Shown here piece by piece: positions 1 to 9,668 of a stretch of DNA of 64,000 nucleotides. The position numbers and the translations under genes were made by a program. Source of the DNA: Agapetus fuscipes (lineage: Eukaryota > Arthropoda > Insecta > Trichoptera > Glossosomatidae); NCBI GenBank assembly GCA_951799405.1, contig OX637361.1, positions 12,250,170-12,314,169 of the forward strand, written 5' to 3'. The first letter of the stretch is position 1; every line of letters begins with the position of its first letter. The notes beneath the pieces are model-generated. The model was given only the letters and a program-made list of their open reading frames with translations. It ran no database searches and was not told where the DNA came from.

Positions 1-2
1 AC

Positions 3-728
3 AATGTCTCCCTCTCTAACCATGAACACTTAAATCTTCTTGGTGTTTCTCTGTCATCAGAGTTAAAATACCATGATGCTATTGAGTCTCGCACAACTTC
101 CGCTTTCCGGCGACTCGGCATATTATACAGAGCCCGTAGGTTTTTTACTTCAGCCCAATTATTGACTCTGTATAAATCCCAAATCCGCCCCATTATCGAA
201 TATGGCAGCCATCTCTGGTGTGGTATGTCCAAGAAGTTGAGTGACCAACTTGATTCTGTGCAAAGGAGGGCAGTGAGGTTGATCAGTGATCCTTCTCTGA
301 CATCCGATCTGCAGCCGCTCCAGCACAGAAGAAAGGTTGGAATGCTCAGTCTTTTTTATCGATATTACCACGGAGCTTGTTCTAATGAGCTCCATTCATT
401 AATCCCTCCCCCTCTCATTTCAGAAAGGGAAACTCGTAGTACGACTCTCATTCATCCCTTTGCAGTCGATCTCAAAACTATGAGAACTTGGTGTTTTCAT
501 GACTCATTCCTTTGCCAAACTGCCCGTTTATGGAATGGTCTACCAGTATCTGTGTTCCCTTCCCAATTTAATCCGGTTTTATTCAAAACCAACATCAATC
601 ACCACTTCCTTGCAGCGCCTCACGACAGAACCAAGAACTCAAGCAACACCTCTGCGGCACCCTTCCAGGGTGACATAGACCCCCAAGACTCTCAAGAATT
701 GGGGAGCCTCCCGCACAGGATTCCTTAA
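3..728 (+). mobile_element. 3' end of a poly(A) non-LTR retrotransposon (LINE-alpha)
   Basis: The frame is open from the left edge to a TAA at 726-728, so this is the C-terminal end of a longer LINE reverse-transcriptase protein cut by the window. The start reads NLLGVSLSSELKYHDAI, the usual sequence after the RT palm. It is followed by the thumb-like YKSQIRPIIEYGSHLW and VQRRAVRLI, and by a late TARLWNGLP motif. A run of about 22 A follows directly (726-747), the poly(A) tail of an insertion. The last 110 bases resemble the 3' tail of SINE-A copies elsewhere in the window. The clade (CR1/Jockey-like) is uncertain. Confidence 0.85.
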
Positions 729-803
729 AAAAAAAAAAAAAAAAAAATGTATAAAATTAAAAACCAAAAAAACTATTTTTGTTGTGTATAAAGTATCAAA
801 ATA

Positions 804-809
804 TTTATT
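804..809 (-). other. poly(A) signal AATAAA for the sepiapterin reductase gene
   Basis: AATAAA lies on the minus strand 16 bases after the TAA stop. The position fits a very short 3' UTR. No cleavage-site evidence is available. Confidence 0.5.
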
Positions 810-824
810 TAGGAGTATATTTTT

Positions 825-1613
825 TTAATCAAAGTAATCAACATGATCTCCGGATTTGTATTTTCCCTCTCGCAAGACATTGAGACACTTCTTAGCCGTC
901 TGCTCTGGCTCCAGCAGCTTCTTTTCCTTCTGCGATGTAATGAACATGTCTCTCAATGAGGCATTCGCCGCATTCTGGATAATGCTTTCAACCATGGCGG
1001 TTTGCACGGGCCCAGGAGAATAGTTCAGAACTTTAATGTTGGGTTTCTCAACGGCCAACACTTTAAAGTACATCTCCCTCGCCGCTTTCCCACAACAATA
1101 CAGAGACAACCCGGAAAACGCCTGAATACCACAAAGTGAGGTTATGTTCACGACAATGGTACGATCTTCAAACTTTTCAAACACCTTCAAGAACACACAA
1201 TTCAAAAGGGAGACGTAAAATACATTGAGATTGAAGTACTCCTGCCACTTTGGGACGTCATCCAACTCTGCAGCGGTCAGACTTACATCGCCGACTGATG
1301 CAGCATTATGTATAATCATATTACAGTCAAATTTACTCAAATCTTGGTTTTGCAGAGTGTCCTTCAAGATGTCTTCTATCTGTTGTGTTTCAATCATGGA
1401 TAGATCAATCGGTTTTGTGATGATGTGAACATTGGATGAAGTGGCGAGCTTCTTGGTTTCTTCCAGGCCTTCTTTGTTGCGGGCCATGAGAACCAGGATG
1501 GACCCAGGCCCCATCTGTTGGGCGAACTCGATGCTGAGATGTCTTCCGATTCCCTGGGAGGCCCCCGTGATGACGCAGAAGCAGGAGCCCTCAAAGTTCA
1601 TTTTTAACGCCAT
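825..1613 (-). CDS. Spr: sepiapterin reductase (SDR family), complete single exon
   Basis: A 262-residue short-chain dehydrogenase. In the family it reduces 6-pyruvoyl-tetrahydropterin and sepiapterin with NADPH in the last step of tetrahydrobiopterin synthesis, in the cytosol; in insects this also feeds pteridine eye pigments. Visible motifs are the Rossmann TGASQGIG at residues 16-23, HNAA near 102-105, catalytic Ser159, Tyr172 and Lys176 (S-x12-Y-x3-K), and the SPGPVQT turn near 199-205. The C-terminal GDHVDYF matches the substrate-binding Asp region that separates sepiapterin reductases from other SDRs. Length is typical of the family. The start is the only Met before the core, followed by a second Met at residue 5. 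There are no introns in the coding region and no frameshifts, so it looks functional. The alternative of an intact retrogene cannot be excluded. Confidence 0.93.
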   Translation of the reverse strand: MALKMNFEGSCFCVITGASQGIGRHLSIEFAQQMGPGSILVLMARNKEGLEETKKLATSSNVHIITKPIDLSMIETQQIEDILKDTLQNQDLSKFDCNMIIHNAASVGDVSLTAAELDDVPKWQEYFNLNVFYVSLLNCVFLKVFEKFEDRTIVVNITSLCGIQAFSGLSLYCCGKAAREMYFKVLAVEKPNIKVLNYSPGPVQTAMVESIIQNAANASLRDMFITSQKEKKLLEPEQTAKKCLNVLREGKYKSGDHVDYFD

Positions 1614-1922
1614 TATCTTGACTTTACTAGTTGATCTAAAAAATATGAAAACAGTAAATAGTTTCAGTAGTACCAGCTGAGTATTTTTTCAAAAATTTTT
1701 TTTCTAAGTAATCTAATCTATCTAATCTAAGTTGCAAAATATATGCAACATTAGAGATTCACATTATATGCATTTTCACAAACAGATGCGTATAAGTTTG
1801 CGCTTAAACATGCCGCATGTGGTCCTACAATATAAAAACCTGAATCTCAAATGAACATACATAGTAATAATATCTAATAGTTGGAATCTATAATCTAAAG
1901 AAAGATTACAAAAAAGAGTTAA
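1614..1922. other. upstream flank of the sepiapterin reductase gene with an RTE-1 fragment
   Basis: Bases 1614-1700 should hold the 5' UTR or promoter of the minus-strand gene; no clear TATA box is visible. Bases 1706-1862 are a minus-strand fragment of the RTE-1 3' UTR, recognisable by an ATCTAATCTAAGTTGCAA start and a CATGCCGCATGTGG core. Confidence 0.6.
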
Positions 1923-2209
1923 GGGGCCGTCCATAAATTACGTCATCGATTTTGGCCGATTTTCGAACCCCCCCCCCCCTTCCTTACAATCATCCTATAG
2001 TCATTATCTAATACCCCCCCCCCCCTTGCTGTAATAAAGGATGAGCTTAATAATTAATAATGTTATATTACTTACATACTATTTTGTATATTTTGTAGAA
2101 ATTGGTATTTACAAGAACGACGTCACTTTTGGTACTCGTACATCATTTGCCATCATCCGCAGACCAGACTCCCCCCCCCTTAATGCGAATGACGTAATAT
2201 ATGGACCCC
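1923..2209. mobile_element. PIF/Harbinger-type MITE, 287 bp, TAA target duplication
   Basis: The ends are inverted repeats: GGGGCCGTCCATAAATTACG on the left, and the right end reads in reverse as GGGGTCCATATATTACGTCA. TAA flanks both sides (1920-1922 and 2210-2212), the 3 bp duplication typical of PIF/Harbinger. The interior carries three poly-C runs and no transposase. Its ends differ from those of the autonomous Harbinger at 9335-15449, so it probably had another helper. Confidence 0.7.
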
Positions 2210-2388
2210 TAACCAATTTCAATGTTCACCGAATTTATAAAAACCTTTTTTTCTGCTGACATAAAAAAGGCAACAATAGGTTAACAATGCATGCAACATT
2301 AAAATTGAAAATAGAATTGAGAACCCATTTTACCTTATAAACAGGGAGGTATTTAAATTGTTAAGAAATTCAATTTAAAAATGTATAG

Positions 2389-2632
2389 TTCCTTGACTAA
2401 TAGCCAATAGGTTGATATGTGGCTGATCCCCATGCAGTACAAACTTTGTTCACTTTTACCAATGCCGCCCAGTTTCAGGGAAAGGCGGCAGGAGATGCAA
2501 AGTTTACGTTCATGTGAGGTTTGGTTTATTTTGTATGTCACATGCAGCATGTGTAAGCGTGATCCAACATGTGACTGCTTGTGGTCATGCATGAAATATC
2601 TTTGCAACTTAGATTGTAGATAGATAGTTAAA
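2389..2632 (+). mobile_element. short RTE-1 3' UTR element
   Basis: Starts at the constant 5' boundary GTTCCTTGACT found in many copies. It contains the GGTTCACTTTTACCAATG core and ends in CTTAGATTGTAGATAGATAG, a degraded tail. It has no coding part. Diverged from the family by several indels. Confidence 0.75.
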
Positions 2633-2696
2633 ATACATATTTATTTTTAATTTAGTCAAGCATAAAATTCTGTAAGGAAAGAAAGATAAAATAACT

Positions 2697-2808
2697 ACAG
2701 TCCGGGTGTTTCAAAGTAAGTTAAGAAATTTTGCACTGAATGAAAAATTGTTCAGGTAGATTGTTTTCAGTGTAAAGTCGTTCTAGGTAGGCTTGAAACA
2801 CCCGGGTC
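2697..2808. mobile_element. small MITE-like inverted repeat with TA flanks
   Basis: The terminal segments match as CCGGGTGTTTCAA and TTGAAACACCCGG, about 112 bp apart, with TA on both outer sides. This suits a Tc1/mariner-type MITE. The outermost 3-4 bases do not match. Confidence 0.5.
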
Positions 2809-3308
2809 TAAGACGATATAAATTTTAAATAAAAATATTTTAGCTAAGAATAATTATTTTACGTATTTCAATTAATTTTGAAGAAATAAAATCAAATTAT
2901 GGATTGCTTACCTACCTACTTCAATAAATAAATATACGTTTTTTTTCATTACGTTTCACTTTTTCCATTTACAACACTTTATCACAAAAACTCACGTACA
3001 AAAAAAAAAAAAAAACAACATTAAAAATAAATATCTTGAATAAAATTATGTTTTTCATAGCAAGCAAACGTCACAGGTCTATATTATTACAGGTCCATCA
3101 GCGAAAAACAAAAAAAATGTTAGCTTTCTCCTCCCTAGCAACCTGGCTGGTGAAGTCTTTGCCAATGCCATGTGTGTACACTTCATGCTATAGAGCAGAG
3201 GGTTGCCATTCTTTCATGGTATATTTTTTTTATGGATAGAATTTTATTGTAAGGTTTATGACGCTCGATACTGTTTTTAGAAATTAAAAAAAAAATGTTT
3301 TTTATAAA
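2809..3308. other. AT-rich spacer without a gene
   Basis: Contains simple A and T runs, including an A-rich run at 3000-3016. A short piece at 3120-3180 (TCCTCCCTAGCAACC) recurs near 16080, 62045 and 62820 as an unclassified dispersed repeat. No supported coding region. Confidence 0.5.
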
Positions 3309-3560
3309 TATTTAAAAATATAAATGGTTAAACATTGTTTTAATTCACTTTATTTTATTTGTTTATGCTCGAATATTTTCGCCTAATGAGGCATCTTCAA
3401 GAGCAGAATGGTTTTGAAAATTATTTTATAAAAATATATTTGTAACCATTCTGCTCTTGAAGATGCCTCATTAGGCGAAAATATTCGAGCATAAACAAAT
3501 AAAATAAAGTGAATTAAAACAATGTTTAACCATTTATATTTTTAAATATTTATAAAAATG
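3309..3560. repeat. fold-back element with hammerhead-like core (Penelope-like)
   Basis: Two arms of about 105 bp are near-perfect inverted copies around a 36 bp spacer (about 3416-3451). On the right arm the plus strand shows the parts of a hammerhead in order: stem I GCTC (3453-3456), a degenerate core TTGAAGA (C3 replaced by T), stem II GCCT/AGGC, GAA, palindrome AATATT as stem III, C, then GAGC closing stem I (3487-3490). The sequence just past the right arm (TTTCACTGTGTTAA) is shared with the fold-back ending near 30951, supporting one element class. Confidence 0.65.
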
Positions 3561-3609
3561 GACTTTCACTGTGTTAACAGATCAACACTAAAAAATGTTT
3601 TTTAATTTT

Positions 3610-3735
3610 ATGTTTCATAAGTAAGTAGCAAATTACATTTACTTTCTTCACATGGGTACAGGCGTAAGTTTGCACTTGCACATGCTGCATGCTTGTACAA
3701 AACAAAACTGAAATGAACATATTGTGGGCCTACAC
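3610..3735 (-). mobile_element. RTE-1 3' UTR fragment
   Basis: Minus-strand remnant with GCATGCAGCATGTGCAAGTG (read on the minus strand) and the AAATGAACATA block. Both ends are worn. Confidence 0.5.
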
Positions 3736-3747
3736 GGCTTAAACTGT

Positions 3748-4165
3748 CTTGTCTTGTATCCTGCCGCCATTCCTCTAGGGGTGGCCTGTACCTCCACACA
3801 AGTGCCTCCACTTGACTCTGACCTTACATACTTCTTTCATCTCGTCTAATTTCATCACTATTTTCATGCATGCTCTTCTCTTGTTTCCACTCTGTAAATT
3901 ACATTCATTCGCAATCTCACTTTATCTGATCAATCCATTCTTTCCTAGGTCTTCCCCTTCCACGCTTATCTATTACTCTCCCTTTATACACTTTTTTTGT
4001 CAGTCGGTCTTCATTCGTCCTTTCACTATGTCCAGACCATCGCATCACACTTCTTTGAACATTCACTTTCACGCTTTTTTTTACTCCGCATTCTTTCAGA
4101 ACCCATTCGTTTCTCACTCTATCTTTCAGTGTTTTTCCTGTCATACTTTTCAAATGAGCCATTTC
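3748..4165 (-). mobile_element. RTE-2 LINE 3' end (broken reading frame)
   Basis: Minus-strand copy of the C-terminal end of an RTE-like LINE protein: DRVRNEWVLKECGV, then SVMRWSGHSE, then RGRGRPRKEWIDQI. The frame breaks after that. The 3' side ends in the RTE-2 signature CCTAGAGGAATGGCGGCAG, followed by a decayed ACAAG repeat tail. Domain order matches intact RTE-2 copies at 63628-63996. Confidence 0.8.
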
Positions 4166-4408
4166 TACTGAACATGGTGAAACTGAATACGGTGAAAATC
4201 GGAACTAACTCTGACAGCTTGTAAAGCTTCACTATTGATAGTTCAACATGTAGATAGCTCGTTTGTTTGAGTTTAAGAAGTATTTTGTTGGGTAAAAACC
4301 AAACAGTACGCATATCTACGTTCATTTTAAGCCGTTTATATAAAAAATCTCCACAACTCTCGCGGCCTTTCCATATGCATATAAAAGAAATGTTATTTTT
4401 TTTTTTAA
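4166..4408. other. spacer without a gene
   Basis: Short reading frames here look like chance openings in AT-rich DNA. I see no repeat family or motif. Confidence 0.4.
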
Positions 4409-4925
4409 ATAGATTTGTGAAGAGGAATGCAATTCGCCAACCTATTCTGCCTGGCCAGAAACAGGTATTAATATCATTAATTCATAATTCATTTTTGTTT
4501 TATTTTAATGAATTACTAATTAATAATTACCCAAAGACATATCGCTGCCTTAGTTCTTGTTTATCGTTTACGCCAATGAGAAAATTTTACATTAGCAATG
4601 TTTGCATGTGTACTGGACCAATGTGTCTTATGAAAACAAGAAATTTATTTAAAAAATATTTAAAAGAACTCTCACATTATCGAGTTTTACGGGTTTTCTT
4701 AGCTCAGATTGTCTAGAATTTGATTCATAAGACAACTGCATGAAAAAGTCATATTTGACAAGATTGGCGTATACTTACGGTAAACAAGAACTGGGTGAGC
4801 GATATGTTGAACCAGGGTCAAAGTTATGGTCAAATGACCCAAGTGGGGATCGAACCAACGTTATTCTATTCCAAATACGCTAGAAAGAACATCCCATTTG
4901 GCCCCCTCGGCCATAACACCGAAAT
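4409..4925 (-). mobile_element. SINE-D, tRNA-Ser/Leu-like head, interrupted by a MITE
   Basis: On the minus strand the head near 4920-4840 has a class II tRNA A box (TGGCCGAGGGGG) and a B box (GGTTCGATCCC). The body continues with the CCTGGTTCAACA block and ends near 4409 in the CTGGCCAGGCAGAATAGG region. The body is split by a 261 bp TA-flanked insertion at 4542-4802. Two further copies lie at 25288-25490 and 46525-46985. Confidence 0.65.
4542..4802. mobile_element. Tc1/mariner-type MITE inside SINE-D
   Basis: Terminal inverted repeats start TCGCTGCCTTAGTTCTTGTT on the left and TCGCTCACCCAGTTCTTGTT when the right end is read in reverse. TA lies at both borders (4540-4541 and 4803-4804). Removing it rejoins the SINE-D sequence as seen in the other two copies, which shows it is a real insertion. 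No coding capacity. Confidence 0.7.
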
Positions 4926-5436
4926 TATTTAATATCCATAAATAAAATATGTGGTTCAGGGTAAAACATAAAAAAAATATATTGTTCTTTTCGATTTCTA
5001 TGAAAAAGCCGAATTCAAAAGGAGGAGAAAACTTTGAGTATTATTTTCGGCAGATTACAATACAATTATTATTTCCCATGTAAAATAAACCTAAAATAAG
5101 TATAAATATTTACACGTTACCTCGAAAGACGGTAGGGCGCAAGAAACGTAGTGCGGCTTCTCTTGATACTAAAAAATATCAATAAACAAACGTAGCCGTC
5201 CAAGCGCTATACAGAAAATGCCATTTGATAAAATTTATACCCAGATAAAGTTTTGATTTATTTGGAAAATATTTACATAAACACAGAAAACGATAAAAAT
5301 TAAACTATAATCAGGTTATGATATTGATGTGAATGACAGATTGACAGATACAGTTATTTACATGCGCAGGCGATGTGCGCAGGCTACGGAAAAATTGTTT
5401 ATGAATGCAGGGAAAAATAATAAAGCTTTAAAACGT
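4926..5436. other. spacer without a gene
   Basis: AT-rich, with TCTAAATCTAAATCT repeats at its right end that belong to the next RTE-1 tail. No supported coding region or repeat family. Confidence 0.4.
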
Positions 5437-6163
5437 AATCTAAATCTAAATCTAAATCTAAGCTGCAAAGATATGTATCATTTGAGATTCATATTAAATG
5501 CATTCCCACAAGCAGACATGCATAATTTCGCGCTTACACATGTTGCATGTGGACCTACAATATAAAAACCCCAATCTCAAATGAACATAAGCCCTGCAAC
5601 TCTTGCCGACCTTCCCTGAAGCAGGGGTGACATTGGCAAAGTGAACCATTTTTTACAGTATGGGTGGTCAGCCGTATACCAACCTATCAATCAAGGAGTA
5701 CATGCAATTGATACAATCAAATATATAAAACAAATAAATTCTAAGCAATTAAACAGTAAAAAATTAAAAAGCTACAACACATATTTTTTAAATTTAAAAG
5801 CCTTAGCTTTAACCGCCAGCATTACAGATCAACCGCCATTTCTTTCGATCCTTGCATACTTCTTTCATTTCATCCAGAGCCATAACCTTTTTCATACAAG
5901 CTCTCCTTTTATTATGACTCTGGATATCCCATTCATTCGCTATTTCGAAAATTTGGTCCATCCATACCTTTCTCGGTCTTCCTCTTCCACGACATCCATC
6001 AATTCTCGCAGCATATACTTTCTTCGTCAGTCTTTCCTCATTCATTCTCTCCAAATGTCCAAACCATCTAAGCATACTTCTTTTAATCTTTACTTTCACA
6101 CTTTCTCTTACACCACATTCCTCTCTAACAAAATCATTCCTCACCCTATCACTCCGTCTTAAT
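5437..6163 (-). mobile_element. RTE-1 LINE 3' end: C-terminal ORF plus 3' UTR and (TTAGAT)n tail
   Basis: Read on the minus strand: a 111-residue open stretch (6144-5809) with ECGVRESVKVKIKRSMLRWF, GHLERMNEERLTKKVY, GRGRPRKVWMDQI and KVCKDRKKW-like blocks, stop at 5809. An AT-rich stretch follows, then the 260 bp 3' UTR and a tail of four TTAGAT units ending at about 5437. It is one of the copies showing that ORF and 3' UTR belong to the same element. Confidence 0.85.
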
Positions 6164-6611
6164 AAAAATAATAAAATTATAATAAGATAAATAAGATAAT
6201 ATTAAATAATAATAGTAAAAAATACAATACAACATAATTTCATGCGCTTGAGAATTACAATATAGGTTTTTTTATATTAAATTTTATTGTGATTGATGGT
6301 AAATAAAAGTCTGAAATTATTTAATTTGTTTTCAGAATGGCAAAGAAAATGTGGGGTAATTTTAAATACATCTGTCATCACTATGACGTTGGACTCTCAT
6401 TGTCGTACCTATTTTTTTTCACCAATAGTAAAAAAAAATGAATGATTGTATTGATTGGATGGATGGGTTGAAATCTGTTCCTGCCAAATGCCAATGGCAC
6501 TACAGCGTATTCATTCTCTTGAATTCGGAAGTTCTCCCGAATTCTTCCGAAGCGATTACATATGTAGGTAGAGAATTAATCAATGGAATGAATCCTATAT
6601 TTTATTTCCAC
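6164..6611. other. spacer without a gene
   Basis: AT-rich with short A and T runs; nothing recognisable. Confidence 0.4.
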
Positions 6612-6775
6612 ATTGACTAATAGGTTCGTATGAGGCCGATCATCCATTCTGTAAAAAATGGTTCACTTTGCCAATGTCATCCCTGTTTCAGGGAAGATTG
6701 GCAAGAGTGCAAGTCTAAGCTTGTAAGAATGCATGTAATATGTAAGTATTTGCAACTAAGATTATACATTATAGA
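6612..6775 (+). mobile_element. RTE-1 3' UTR fragment with internal deletion
   Basis: Starts TTGACTAATAGGTTCGTATG and keeps the GGTTCACTTTGCCAATGTCA core, but the middle third of the UTR is missing before the CAACTAAGATTATA tail. Confidence 0.65.
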
Positions 6776-6779
6776 AGCC

Positions 6780-6935
6780 AGCCTCACACCTTAACTGAGA
6801 TTGAGAAGGCGGAGCAGAGTAAAACTTTAGGTCATGGGATTTGGGCAAAACATCGGAGTTAATGTCTTTAAACCCTGCTCTTTGGCTTTGAACGTAAGAT
6901 CTTTACCAACTGAGCTTTCTATCAGACCACAATAC
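6780..6935 (-). mobile_element. degenerate SINE-B-like tRNA-derived sequence
   Basis: The minus strand holds AGCTCAGTTGGTAAAGATC, an A box of the SINE-B type. The B box is decayed and the body is not recognisable. Confidence 0.4.
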
Positions 6936-7430
6936 GATATAAAATAGTTCCTAATGCGTTGATTTTGATTTTGAAACATTTCCAATGTTATTTTTGTTGT
7001 AGAAAAAGGTTTTCACCTAGAGAATGCAATTTAATTTTGTGGATATTATATTTGTCAGTTATGATAAATCTTCCCCCCGATGTTACGCTACTGATACATG
7101 AGCGAGTACCAACAAAGCTCAGCGTAGAACAATGATGATGTTGATGATTACTATTGTAATGAAGAAAGAAGTGCTTGTGTATGCAAGTAGTTTGTGCAAT
7201 TTTAGGAACAATGGTAAACGGCTTTCGAAGAAAATATCCCCAATAAAAGGAAGGCGGGGAGTTTCAATGGGGGAATCCTAGTTCTTTGTTCTAATTCCTA
7301 GATACTTACACTACAAACGCAGACAATAAAAATAGCTGGGCATTGTTTTTCTGCGGATGAATTATGAAATTAGGAAGTGTGTCTGGTCGGCAGTCTGCAG
7401 GTACTCCTCGCAGTGGCTGCCATCATTGTC
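6936..7430. other. spacer upstream of the Ski/Sno gene
   Basis: No gene or repeat family recognised. Base composition begins to rise in GC towards 7430. Confidence 0.35.
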
Positions 7431-8111
7431 ATTCTGGATATTTTGACGGGAAGGTCGGTCACGTGACGTGGTGAGCGTCTTGTGGGCTGGGGGGCGGGGA
7501 GTAGCAGGAGGCCCGGGGGGAGGCACGGCTAGACTTTCCAGTAGCCGAGGCATCCGTCTACTGCTTTGACTGCGATACTTTCAATGCGCTCACGCCCTTG
7601 TCTGACGCGATATTTGAATATTTTCATCCTATATTCACGCAAAATCAAGCAATTTTAGTGATTGATACGTCACTTGAATGTTGTTAAATTGTTTTTTTTA
7701 TGAAACGCTAATATTTTCGCGGAATTTGAAGCGGGCTGAGTAGAGATTCCTTTGAATACCCAAGTATTTTTAATCTGCAAAAAGTGAGGCGACGGGGAGG
7801 GTGCGCAGTGACGGGAACAGTTTGCTCGGGCCTGCAGACTACACCGTCGCGACGGCTGCTCACACTGGCAGACATGTTTTGATCCAAGTGCGGGATAGGG
7901 CCGCGATATTATTGCGTAATAGATTTAATAATGTGAAAATAAAGAAATACGCAAACGGAGTAATGGCGGGATGACATAGAGTCCTAGCCGCAGAGCTCGC
8001 AGCGTCGAATCGCAGCGTTCTCGCGATCGAATTGTGAGTCGGAATTCGTTCAATCGACGAGTGGAAAAAATGGTGTAGGGTGGAAAAAATAACTCAGTGA
8101 AACACGGGAAA
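7431..8111 (+). promoter_or_regulatory. snoo: GC-rich promoter and 5' leader region of the Ski/Sno gene
   Basis: A CpG-containing stretch precedes the first coding exon, unlike the AT-rich surroundings. The transcription start is not visible. Every ATG from 7874 to the start codon closes at once: 7874-7882 (one codon after ATG), 7931-7936 (ATG then TGA), 7963-7974, 7971-7979 and 8070-8078. An in-frame TAG at 8076 fixes the coding start downstream. A GTGAGT at about 8033 could be a splice donor, so the leader may be partly intronic. Confidence 0.5.
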
Positions 8112-8984
8112 ATGATGGAGCTGGTCACTCCTCATTTGAAAACAGTTTTAAAAACCTACCAGCACAGTGCAACGAAGAGCCTGCAAGGTCCGGGGATCTC
8201 GCTCGCCACCAGTAAGAGCTGCGAGCTAAAAGAAGCGCCTCTGGCATTCGGGCTCCCCGCTGCCCCTGCGGGCGGACCTCAGCAGCAACAGCAGCCCATC
8301 CTCAGCGCCTCGGACCCGGGGCGGGGGGAGCGCGGGGAGACGCTGCTGGAGGGCGAGGCCATCTCGTGCTTCGGGGTGGGCGGGGAGAAGCGGCTGTGCC
8401 TGCCGCAGATCCTCACCAGCGTGCTCACGGACTTCAGCCTGGACGAGATCAACCGCATCTGCGACGAGCTGCAGATCTACTGTTCGCGCTGCACGCCCGA
8501 GCAGCTGACGGAGCTGAAGGTCACGGGCATCCTGCCCAAGGGCGCGCCGTCCTGCGGGCTCATCACCAAGACGGACGCCGAGCGCCTCTGCAGCGCCCTG
8601 CTGCACAGCCGCGCCCGGCAGCGCCGCCCCGCGCCCCTGCCGCGCACGCTGGCCGGCCCGGGCTTCCGCGTGTACCACGAGTGCTTCGGCAAGTGCCGCG
8701 GCCTGTGCTTCCCCGAGCTGTACACGGCGCGCGAGGCCGGCTGCATCGAGTGCCTGGAGTGCAAGGGCGTGTTCTCCCCGCGCAGGTTCGTGTGCCACGC
8801 GCACGGCGCCCCGGAGAACCGCACCTGCCACTGGGGCTTCGACTCCAGCAACTGGCGCGCCTACCTGCTGGTGGCGCAGGACCAGCCTGAGCATGACAAG
8901 CTCAGCAAGATCCTGGACGACATGAAGGAGCAGCATGACTGGCCGCAGACCAGGCTAGCCGAGCCTGCGCTCAAGCACAAGCAG
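8112..8984 (+). CDS. snoo: Ski/Sno family transcriptional corepressor, first coding exon
   Basis: Encodes residues 1-291 of a Ski/Sno protein, a nuclear corepressor that in the family binds Smads and damps TGF-beta/BMP signalling. A disordered, Gln- and Gly-rich N-terminus (to about 82) is followed by the Ski/Sno/Dac homology domain (about 83-168; [42 protein letters not shown]). Next is the SAND-like Smad4-binding domain (about 184-275; [41 protein letters not shown]) with its Cys/His zinc ligands. The start is the first ATG of the tandem ATGATG at 8112: an in-frame stop lies at 8076 and A is at -3. The exon ends at CAG|GTAATA, phase 0. It is strikingly GC-rich against an AT-rich background, which creates long antisense shadow frames. 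SKOR-type genes share these domains, but the ECFGKCRG and [12 protein letters not shown] sequences are closer to Ski/Sno. Confidence 0.93.
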
Positions 8985-9094
8985 GTAATAACCCTGCAAC
9001 ACTCCATGCCAACCCACATAGCAGTCTGTCAGGTGTTCTGCTTAGTTAAATGTCATTATACACACAACATATACTGAATATTCCATCCTTGACT

Positions 9095-9145
9095 GTACTG
9101 TAACTGTAACTCTGTCGCCATTCCGCTAGGGGTGGCCTGACAGTT
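9095..9145 (-). mobile_element. RTE-2 3' tail remnant
   Basis: The minus strand has CCTAGCGGAATGGCGACAGA followed by a GTTACAGTTACAGTACAGT tail, the end signature of RTE-2. No coding part. Confidence 0.6.
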
Positions 9146-9668
9146 GACAGAGACACATTTGAAATTCACACAAATCTGAAATCTGAAAACATTCCCACAT
9201 AAATCACAAAGCTACTCATTTAGGTGAAGTGTGTTGAGAGGTAGGAAACTTGGCAATTGTTTCCTTAAATCCTTTGTATTCATCTTTAAGATTCACTCTC
9301 TCTAGCAATACATATTTTACATTTATCGTTCTAAGGGCCGATTTTTCAATGGTCAGATAAACAATCAAATAGCTAACTGTCCGTTAAATTTATCTGAGGT
9401 TTTAATGGACGAATAAAACTTTCCAATTTTTCAAACCCCAGATAACGGTTAGATAGTTATCTGACTGATTTTGTGTGACTAGCTCAGACTTGCGTCACAC
9501 CATCTGCGAGAGCGAGACACGCTTATGCACGTTTTGTTACTTTAGAAAGAGATAGAGGACTTCGAAGCCATGACAGACGGTGTCAAAATATGACGTAAAT
9601 CATAACCTTAAATCTTGTCGGCTTGCCTGCATGCTATTTGGATTTACTTTTTTAAAAACTTTAAAATA

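Noticed and set aside
5641..6162. Several 100-170 residue frames antisense to RTE-1 and RTE-2 (also at 3812, 14056, 45264)
   Set aside because: They are Ser/Phe/His-rich reverse translations of the LINE C-terminal region and vanish when the element is read on the correct strand.
8226..8936. A 236-residue open frame on the minus strand over the Ski/Sno exon, and a similar 174-residue plus-strand frame
   Set aside because: Both are shadows created by the high GC content of the Ski/Sno exon; their composition is low-complexity Ala/Arg/Leu/Val and matches no family.
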